DNA of 5,114 nt from Candidatus Parcubacteria bacterium (GTDB taxonomy: Bacteria; Patescibacteriota; Minisyncoccia; Phycocordibacterales; UBA1006), in contig JALVPH010000033.1 in assembly GCA_027031875.1 (NCBI GenBank), forward strand, positions 1 to 5,114, given 5' to 3'. Positions within the stretch are counted from its first letter, which is position 1, and each line of letters opens with the position of its first letter. The notes beneath the pieces are model-generated. The model saw only the letters and a list, made by a program, of their open reading frames with translations. It searched no databases and was not told the DNA's origin. Position numbers and translations under genes: made by a program. Shown piece by piece: positions 1-5,114 of the stretch.

Positions 1-825
1 ATCAATATCTATTGCAACCTTAAACATTGGCTTCCCTTGTGACGATCCAAGAAGTGCAAGTGTTGCCATTGCCTGCTCTTCTGCATCTTTTTTCAATTGC
101 TCACTATCGATATCGTAGCCCCGCTTCCTAAGAAACTCAGCAAGCTTTTCTATATACTCCATATGTGCGAGACGATCATACACGAAATACTGCTCACCTG
201 TCTGAGGATCATAATGACGCACACTCTCCTTTGGATCGTCAATGATAAGGATCGCTTGTTCTTTATGATCTCCATCAAGAATATCTTCTGACACACGAGG
301 ATCTTTCTTTTCAGTAAGTTCTTTGACAAGTTCGACAAGTTTCCTTTGTTCGTCTCCTTTTACTGCATAGTATTCATTCTTCTCATACGCAGCATTTGCA
401 TGACCACACCCAATAATGCCTTTTTTATCATGCTCGTGATGTGTATCAGAGTGATAGTTAAATACCGCCCCGTGTTCTTGAAGAAAATCAAGCACGTTGT
501 GAAGTACCTCCTCAGCAGTCATTCCTTCCTGGAGGAGAAGCATTGCAACACCAAGGTCAGCCCCTGGAAACGCAGCCGGCTTCTTTCCTTCCGCACATTC
601 CTCACCTTTAATTGCAGGGCGTCCATCGATGCACTTGTTACATTTAATCGGATCGGCGCGTTCTGTAATATTCCTCTCTACAAAGAGTGTAATTTTCTCA
701 CGCCACTGTTCAATTTCCTCAAACGTAAGTCGTTGGTCGTTTTGTTTAATATGCTTCGTGATAGAACTATCACCATCTCTTGGTTGCGTATTGTCTTTGT
801 CACCTGACATCCTTTCCATACTCAT
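1..825 (-). CDS. Cadmium-carbonic-anhydrase (CDCA)-like protein, 3' end outside window
   Basis: An uninterrupted 275-codon frame, still open at the window edge. I read it as a homologue of the diatom CDCA repeat, a metal-dependent enzyme that interconverts CO2 and bicarbonate. Landmarks in order: KCIDGR (61-69 region; Cys65, Asp67, Arg69), FPGADLG (86-92), NYHSDTH (123-129; His125), GCGH (139-142; Cys140), a HKEQAILI strand (187-194), and a C-terminal helix with ATLALLGSSQGK (254-265). The diatom repeat, as I recall it, has CVDGR, PGG, VHGDH, LGCGF and a closing LGG..K segment in the same order, with Cys, His and Cys as metal ligands; here these would be Cys65, His125 and Cys140. The His-to-Cys spacing is 15 residues against about 10 in diatoms. 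The N-terminus is polar with no signal peptide or membrane segment, so it is probably cytoplasmic. Start choice is uncertain: ATGs at 825, 819 and 810 are in frame, none with a well-spaced Shine-Dalgarno. Cys62 and Cys77 are additional cysteines. Metal identity and activity are inference. Confidence 0.68.
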   Translation of the reverse strand, partial: MSMERMSGDKDNTQPRDGDSSITKHIKQNDQRLTFEEIEQWREKITLFVERNITERADPIKCNKCIDGRPAIKGEECAEGKKPAAFPGADLGVAMLLLQEGMTAEEVLHNVLDFLQEHGAVFNYHSDTHHEHDKKGIIGCGHANAAYEKNEYYAVKGDEQRKLVELVKELTEKKDPRVSEDILDGDHKEQAILIIDDPKESVRHYDPQTGEQYFVYDRLAHMEYIEKLAEFLRKRGYDIDSEQLKKDAEEQAMATLALLGSSQGKPMFKVAIDID

Positions 826-865
826 ACTTTAATTCGCTTTATAATCAACTAATAAAACACTCACA

Positions 866-893
866 TGTATATCACAATTGAGGGAAAAATCAA
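866..893 (-). promoter_or_regulatory. Candidate sigma70-type promoter for the CDCA-like gene
   Basis: On the minus strand, TTGATT (893-888) lies 16 nt from TATACA (871-866), which is preceded by a TG at the extended -10 position. The -35 element overlaps the ileS stop codon. Transcription would begin near 860 and give a leader of about 35 nt. A competing -10, TATAAA (843-838), has no good -35 and would give an almost leaderless message. The 64-bp spacer between ileS and this gene shows no convincing hairpin plus T-tract, so read-through from ileS is also possible. Confidence 0.35.
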
Positions 894-3800
894 TCTACCA
901 CAAGAGTGAAAGGTATTGTTCTCTCATCAAGAGGAAATGTTTCTCCATCTACTACGTCCTCTTCAAATCGAAATTCTCCAACCCCCGCAACACGAGAGAG
1001 TTCTTCCTTAAATGCATTAAAGAAATCACTTACTGCTCCAGTAGTATCCCCCACTACAAGGGTAACTCTATCTTCTGGTGAAAATCCCATCTTCTTTCGT
1101 TTCTGTTGAATTGCTCGGAGAAATTCTCTCTGTTGTCCTTCCCTCTTCAACTCATCATTAATCTCTGTATCAAGGGAGTACTGATTCGCATCTTTGAGCT
1201 CTTTCACATTCAACTCTTCAAGAATGAAGCTGTGGTACTCTTCAGGAATTCCTTTGAGCGGAAGCGATAAGGATGCGAGCGGTTGGCGCACCTTTATCTT
1301 TGCATCAGCCCGCATTTGAAGTCCTTCGCTCACTGCGGAACGCACCTTCTCCATCGTCGAGAGAACACTACCTTGTTCTTCAAGGTAGTCTCCGTCAAAC
1401 GTTCTCCAATCGCAGAGGTGCACCGATTCTTTCAGAGAAGAATCCGCCTTCCTCAACGATTGCCAGAGTTCCTCAGCGAAGAACGGAGCAAACGGAGCAA
1501 TGAGTTTTGCGAACTCTTGGAGAACGAAGCGTGTTGTGGAGAGCGCTGCTCTCTTATCTTCTTCTTCACCAAACTTGAAACGATTCCGTGAACGACGGAT
1601 ATACCATGTAGAGAAATCATCAACGAATGAAGCAAATGGGCGCGTCGCACGATCGAGCTCATATGCCTCGAGACCGTCTGTCACCTCCCGTGTGAGCTCC
1701 TCAAGCCGTGCGAGAATCCAACGATCGAGCACGAATTGTGAATCGCGAGAAGCACCGTGAGGAATATTCGAGGACATTGTATAGAGTGTGAGCGCATTCC
1801 TCATCCGTCCAAGAATTTTGCTCGCAACCTCCCTCACTCCTTTCTCAGAAAACGCAAACGCTTCTGCACGCACCGCAGGAGACGCGAGGAGGTAGAGACG
1901 CATCGCGTCTGCCCCGCTCGTATCGAAAATGTGCTGTGGGTCTGGGTAATTTTTGAGCGACTTTGACATCTTCTTCCCGTCCTCCGCGAGGATGAGTCCA
2001 TTCACAATAACGTTCTCGAATGGTGTTTGTCCAAAGAGTGCATTTCCCACCACAGAGAGGACATAGAACCATCCGCGTGTCTGATCGAGCCCTTCTGCAA
2101 TGAATTGTGCGGGAAAGTGCTTCTCGAGAAAATCATCCTTATGCTCAAATGGGTAGTGTTGCTGTGCGTAGGGCATCGACGAGGAGTCAAACCACACATC
2201 GAGTACTTCCTTCACACGCTCATAACGAACGCCATCTTTTACAATTGGGAACTCATCAATGTAGGGGCGATGAATATCAATTACGTAATCTTCATTGTGA
2301 GGGAACGGAACGAATGAAATATCAAAAGGTTTTGCGTTTTCAACACTACCTGGATTGTAGAATTCTTTTAAGTATCGTTTTAACCCACGATACTTCACCC
2401 CGAACTGAAACATATGGAGTGGCATTCCGTGAGAAACGATAATGATGTTCTTTCCTTTATACTTTTCCTCCAAATCAAAGAGAACACTCATCATTCGTTT
2501 ATACACATCACGGATACTCTCTGCACTATCGGTAGGTATTGAGGTGAACATATCATCAAGTTCTCGCACAGCACGATGGTATTCGTCCCAATGCTTCCCT
2601 TCAAAAGCTTCTCCCACTTGGTACTCAATGAGTCGCTCATCTTCAATGAGAAATTCTGCTTCGAGTTGAAATGCCTCGCGAAGCATTTCCGCTGTTTCCT
2701 TCGTCCGCGTGAGCGGTGAGGTGAGAATGAGATCAATGGAATCATAGCGTTCTCGCAACTCCTCAATCGCTCTCCCTACTTGCTGTTCCCCCTCTTCTGT
2801 GAGACCGTTCCCTCCGCGAACGATTGCGTTCACGGTCCCATCAAGGTTCGATTCCGATTGCCCATGACGGAATCCGATATACGTATTTCCCGACTTCTCT
2901 GCGTAGTGGAGGAGTTCATCAAAAGAAGAGATGGTGAGATGTTCTCCTGTCTCCGGATGCTTCCATACCGGAATTGGTGTTCCCCAGTAACGACTTCGTG
3001 AGAGTGCCCACTCTCTCGCACCTTCAAGCCACTTCCCAAACCTCCCCTCTCCAATATGAGAAGGAACCCAGTGTACCTTCTTGTTTGATTCGATAAGTTT
3101 ATCCTTTATCTTCGGAACATCCACATACCATGTCCCTGTTGCATAGTTGAGGAGCGGAGTTCCACAACGCCAGCAGTGAGGGTAACTGTGCGTCACCTTT
3201 GCTTTTGCAAACACCTTCCCTTCTTGCGAGAGCACGCGAAGAATTTCAATATCCGCAGACATCGTATCCCCTTTCTCTTTTACCTTCATTCCCTTGAAAG
3301 ACGTTCCCTCTGCGGTAGAAGCAAAATCATCACGAAAACGACCATCTTGCGTTACATGCTGAATGAACGGAAGCTCCTCCTTCCTCCCCAGTTCCATATC
3401 ATCGGAACCGAAAGCAGGTGCGATGTGCACAATCCCCGTTCCATCCTCGGTAGTCACGAAATCCGCTCCATAGACCTTCCATCCGTTCTCTCGATACTCA
3501 AGAGATTCATCATCCGCATAGTAGGAGAAGAGAGGAATGTAGGATTTTCCAACGAGATCCTTTCCTTTCATTCGCTCAACAATTTCATACTCTCGCATCG
3601 AGAACACATCCTCAAGACGAGATTCCGCGAGAATGTAGTACTCATCACCAGACTTCACTTTCACGTAATCAATTTCAGGACCTACCGCGAGTGCAACATT
3701 TCCGGGAAGCGTCCATGGTGTCGTCGTCCACGCGAGAAAGTAGGTACCTCTCTCATCTTTCAATTCGAAGAGTGCGGTAACAGTGATGTCCTTTACACCT

Positions 3801-4405
3801 TCATACCCCTGATTTACCTCAAAATTAGAGAGTGTTGTCTCACAACGAGGGCATACGTGCATTGCCTTAAACCCTTCTCGCGTGAGACCTTTTCGCGTGA
3901 GTTCACCAAACACCCACCAAATTGACTCCATATACTCAGGATCCATCGCAATGTAAGCATTCTCCATGTCTATCCAACGACCGGAGCGAGGAATAATCTT
4001 TTTCCACTCTCGCTCATAGCGGAGGATTGCATCACGCGCTGCGCGATTGAACTTTTCAATTCCATACTCCTCAATATCTTTCTTCGTGTTGAGACCAAGC
4101 TCCTTCTCAATGAGGTTTTCAATAGGAAGTCCGTGACAGTCCCAACCCCAACGGCGTGGAACATGATAACCCTGCATCGTCTTATAGCGAGGAATGACAT
4201 CTTTAATCGTCCCTGCGAGAAGGTGCCCATAGTGAGGGAGCCCTGTCGCAAACGGAGGCCCGTCGTAGAACACATAATCCCCTTTCGGTGATTCTCTCTC
4301 GAGACTTTTCTCAAAAACCTTATTCTCCTTCCAGAAAGAGAGAATCTCTTCTTCCCTCTTTGCAATATCTGATTTCTTTACTTCATCAGTCTGTGAATTG
4401 TGCAT
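890..4405 (-). CDS. ileS: Isoleucyl-tRNA synthetase (type II) with an inserted histidine-phosphatase domain
   Basis: Cytoplasmic class Ia synthetase that charges tRNA-Ile with isoleucine using ATP. Visible landmarks: HIGH variant PHYGH (57-61), GWDCHGLP (87-94), CP1 editing domain with TTTPWTLPGN (227-236) and the editing Asp at 336 in the HIAPAFGSDD region, CPRC (185-188) and CWRC (411-414) as a zinc site, RYWGTPIPVW (472-481), DVWFDSSSMPYAQ (736-748), GLDQTRGWF (772-780), KMSKS (812-816), an anticodon-binding domain (about 888-1000, with WYIRRSR 934-940), and a C-terminal IKVRQPL segment (1036-1042). The PHYGHLLAGTIKD signature marks the eukaryote/archaeal-like type II form. Residues about 507-706 are a histidine-phosphatase domain (separate entry); without it the enzyme is about 970 residues, slightly short for type II. 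No cysteine occurs between 414 and 998, so the second zinc knuckle known in type II enzymes is missing. The signature DSGS is DSSS here. The start at 4405 is the only ATG before the conserved N-terminus; no Shine-Dalgarno precedes it. Stop is TGA. Confidence 0.97.
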   Translation of the reverse strand: MHNSQTDEVKKSDIAKREEEILSFWKENKVFEKSLERESPKGDYVFYDGPPFATGLPHYGHLLAGTIKDVIPRYKTMQGYHVPRRWGWDCHGLPIENLIEKELGLNTKKDIEEYGIEKFNRAARDAILRYEREWKKIIPRSGRWIDMENAYIAMDPEYMESIWWVFGELTRKGLTREGFKAMHVCPRCETTLSNFEVNQGYEGVKDITVTALFELKDERGTYFLAWTTTPWTLPGNVALAVGPEIDYVKVKSGDEYYILAESRLEDVFSMREYEIVERMKGKDLVGKSYIPLFSYYADDESLEYRENGWKVYGADFVTTEDGTGIVHIAPAFGSDDMELGRKEELPFIQHVTQDGRFRDDFASTAEGTSFKGMKVKEKGDTMSADIEILRVLSQEGKVFAKAKVTHSYPHCWRCGTPLLNYATGTWYVDVPKIKDKLIESNKKVHWVPSHIGEGRFGKWLEGAREWALSRSRYWGTPIPVWKHPETGEHLTISSFDELLHYAEKSGNTYIGFRHGQSESNLDGTVNAIVRGGNGLTEEGEQQVGRAIEELRERYDSIDLILTSPLTRTKETAEMLREAFQLEAEFLIEDERLIEYQVGEAFEGKHWDEYHRAVRELDDMFTSIPTDSAESIRDVYKRMMSVLFDLEEKYKGKNIIIVSHGMPLHMFQFGVKYRGLKRYLKEFYNPGSVENAKPFDISFVPFPHNEDYVIDIHRPYIDEFPIVKDGVRYERVKEVLDVWFDSSSMPYAQQHYPFEHKDDFLEKHFPAQFIAEGLDQTRGWFYVLSVVGNALFGQTPFENVIVNGLILAEDGKKMSKSLKNYPDPQHIFDTSGADAMRLYLLASPAVRAEAFAFSEKGVREVASKILGRMRNALTLYTMSSNIPHGASRDSQFVLDRWILARLEELTREVTDGLEAYELDRATRPFASFVDDFSTWYIRRSRNRFKFGEEEDKRAALSTTRFVLQEFAKLIAPFAPFFAEELWQSLRKADSSLKESVHLCDWRTFDGDYLEEQGSVLSTMEKVRSAVSEGLQMRADAKIKVRQPLASLSLPLKGIPEEYHSFILEELNVKELKDANQYSLDTEINDELKREGQQREFLRAIQQKRKKMGFSPEDRVTLVVGDTTGAVSDFFNAFKEELSRVAGVGEFRFEEDVVDGETFPLDERTIPFTLVVD
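2288..2887 (-). other. Histidine-phosphatase (phosphoglycerate-mutase-like) domain within IleRS, residues about 507-706
   Basis: Domain-level annotation inside ileS. The reading frame is continuous through both junctions. Motifs of the branch of the histidine phosphatase superfamily that includes cofactor-dependent phosphoglycerate mutase are present in order: FRHGQSESN (512-520; Arg513, nucleophile His514), GLTEEGEQQ (534-542), LTSPLTRTKETAE (561-573; Arg567), RLIEYQVGEAFEG (591-603; candidate acid Glu594), and IIIVSHGMPLH (654-664; His659). All residues expected for the phosphohistidine mechanism are therefore retained. Synthetase sequence ends near FDELLHYAEKSG (495-506) and resumes at DIHRPYIDE (710-718), so the domain sits in a surface loop between the Rossmann-fold core and the DVWFDS segment. 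Substrate is unknown; superfamily members remove phosphate from sugars, nucleotides and proteins. Boundaries are good to roughly ten residues. Confidence 0.9.
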
Positions 4406-4414
4406 ATGTTTTGT

Positions 4415-4442
4415 ATTGTAGCGATTTCAGACAATGAAACAA
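4415..4442 (-). promoter_or_regulatory. Candidate ileS promoter, implying a nearly leaderless mRNA
   Basis: Minus strand TTGTTT (4442-4437), 16-nt spacer, TACAAT (4420-4415). The -10 ends only 9 nt before the ATG at 4405, so transcription would start within about 1-3 nt of the start codon. This agrees with the absence of any Shine-Dalgarno sequence upstream of ileS. Promoter call is by eye only. Confidence 0.45.
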
Positions 4443-4453
4443 GAAAGAGAAGG

Positions 4454-4481
4454 TTGCACAAGAGAAAAAAACGATTAGGAT
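4454..4481 (+). promoter_or_regulatory. Candidate rpsA promoter
   Basis: TTGCAC (4454-4459), 16-nt spacer, TAGGAT (4476-4481), giving a start near 4488 and a leader of about 105 nt. An alternative -10, TATTAT (4496-4501), is closer to consensus but has only a poor -35. Its -35 lies 11 bp from the -35 of the divergent ileS promoter, so the two could compete or share a regulator. A small inverted repeat AGGAT/ATCCT (4477-4481 and 4490-4494) overlaps the -10. Confidence 0.35.
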
Positions 4482-4506
4482 ACAAGGTAATCCTTTATTA
4501 TTAGTC

Positions 4507-4571
4507 CTCGTGAGTGTAACCCTCGCATCGGAGACAGTTCAGAATACGGATGAGGCGAGACCACCAACGAG
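4507..4571 (+). promoter_or_regulatory. Possible structured leader of rpsA mRNA
   Basis: Two nested complementary pairs lie in the untranslated leader: CTCGT (4507-4511) with ACGAG (4567-4571), and CTCGC (4522-4526) with GCGAG (4555-4559). ATC (4527-4529) can also pair with GAT (4549-4551). The outer helix ends directly before the purine-rich AAAAGGA that may serve as ribosome binding site. S1 is known to repress its own translation through its leader in E. coli; a similar role here is inference. The helices are short and CTCG/CGAG words are frequent in this window, so chance is a real alternative. Confidence 0.25.
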
Positions 4572-4578
4572 AAAAGGA
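4572..4578 (+). promoter_or_regulatory. Weak ribosome binding site for rpsA
   Basis: AAAAGGA is the only Shine-Dalgarno-like match upstream of the rpsA ATG. It is 14 nt from the start codon, longer than the usual 5-9 nt, so initiation may depend little on it. An in-frame TGA at 4551-4553 excludes a start further upstream than that point, which supports ATG 4593. Confidence 0.4.
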
Positions 4579-4592
4579 TCAATAGAACACAT

Positions 4593-5114
4593 ATGTCACA
4601 AACATTTTATAAACTCCTTGAGAGTAACCCAGTTCCCACGCTCGAGGTAGACCAGGTAGTAGAGGGAACTGTTATTGGAATTCACGGAACTGAAGTATAC
4701 GTAGATCTCAGTCCCTACGGGACAGGAATCATCTACGGGAAAGAGTACTTCAGCGCACGAGACCTTATCCGAAACCTCAATGCAGGAGACACCATCAAAG
4801 CAAAAGTGGTGGAACTTGAAAATGAGGACGGATACATTGAACTCTCCCTTCGCGAAGCAAAGAAAGCGCTCGCATGGGAAGAGGCGGAAGAGGCTTTCCG
4901 CAAAGGAGAGACAATTGACCTCGTGGTGAAAGAAGCAAATAAGGGGGGACTCATGCTCGATTGGCACGGAGTGCTTGGATTCCTCCCCGCTTCACAGCTC
5001 AACGCGGAACACTACCCTCGCGTGGAATCTGGTGACGCACGAGAGATTGCAAACCAATTGAGCAAACTCATCGGACAGAAGCTCTCTGTGAGCATCATTA
5101 CCGTAAACCCGAAA
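4593..5114 (+). CDS. rpsA: 30S ribosomal protein S1, N-terminal part (3' end outside window)
   Basis: 174 codons are visible and the frame is open to the window end. S1 is the multi-repeat OB-fold protein that binds mRNA on the small ribosomal subunit and helps initiation on weak or structured leaders. The first S1 domain covers about residues 20-89 (VVEGTVIGI at 22-30, YVDLSPYG at 36-43, a closing IELSLREAK at 82-90). A charged helical linker follows (AWEEAEEAFRKG, 94-105). The second domain starts at about 106 and carries the KGGL element (117-120) and GFLPASQL (129-136), both typical of the second S1 repeat. Codon choice favours CTC, GGA, GAG and CGC/CGA. The gene is divergent from ileS. 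Total repeat number cannot be judged from this fragment. Confidence 0.93.
   Translation, partial: MSQTFYKLLESNPVPTLEVDQVVEGTVIGIHGTEVYVDLSPYGTGIIYGKEYFSARDLIRNLNAGDTIKAKVVELENEDGYIELSLREAKKALAWEEAEEAFRKGETIDLVVKEANKGGLMLDWHGVLGFLPASQLNAEHYPRVESGDAREIANQLSKLIGQKLSVSIITVNPK

Noticed and set aside
346..807. 153-codon plus-strand open frame
   Set aside because: Antisense to the CDCA-like gene, whose frame carries clear conserved motifs; the plus-strand translation has none.
826..889. Possible terminator between ileS and the CDCA-like gene
   Set aside because: A T-run follows the ileS stop on the minus strand, but no stable GC-rich hairpin precedes it; only short palindromes such as CAATTG are present.
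2288..2887. Assembly chimera or two fused genes instead of a true domain insertion
   Set aside because: The frame is continuous across both edges and synthetase motifs resume in the expected order after the domain, which a random join would not give. Raw reads would settle it.
3176..3925. 249-codon open frame on the plus strand opposite ileS
   Set aside because: It lies fully antisense to well-conserved IleRS editing-domain sequence, shows no recognisable domain, and its composition is that of a complement shadow.
4550..4585. 11-codon ATG-to-TAG mini-ORF just upstream of rpsA
   Set aside because: No ribosome binding site, no codon pattern suggesting a leader peptide, and short enough to be chance.
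4596..5002. Minus-strand open frames of 123 and 89 codons
   Set aside because: Antisense to the rpsA coding region, which is unmistakable; treated as shadows.

Overview
The window looks like a piece of a compact bacterial chromosome, most likely from the Candidate Phyla Radiation (Patescibacteria, Parcubacteria-like). This is inferred from a eukaryote/archaeal-type (type II) isoleucyl-tRNA synthetase with an extra domain, moderate GC content, short intergenic gaps and apparently leaderless or weakly Shine-Dalgarno-led genes. TGA is used as a normal stop at the end of ileS, which argues against the UGA=Gly code of Gracilibacteria/SR1. The lineage call comes from gene style, not from a marker search.

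Layout: (1) Positions 1-825, minus strand: a 275-codon open frame that runs off the left edge. It is recognisable as a homologue of the cadmium-carbonic-anhydrase (CDCA) family of diatoms, with the expected Cys/His/Cys metal ligands. (2) Positions 826-889: a short spacer with a candidate promoter overlapping the ileS stop and no clear terminator. (3) Positions 890-4405, minus strand: ileS, 1171 codons. It carries a complete, apparently catalytically intact histidine-phosphatase (phosphoglycerate-mutase-like) domain of about 200 residues inside the synthetase. (4) Positions 4406-4592: a divergent promoter region. (5) Positions 4593-5114, plus strand: the 5' part of rpsA (ribosomal protein S1), running off the right edge.

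ileS and rpsA are divergently transcribed translation genes that share a 187-bp control region. The CDCA-like gene follows ileS on the same strand but has no obvious functional link to it. The two most notable items are the phosphatase domain inserted in IleRS, at the place where type II enzymes normally carry a second zinc knuckle (here lost), and the CDCA-like carbonic anhydrase in a presumed ultra-small bacterium.
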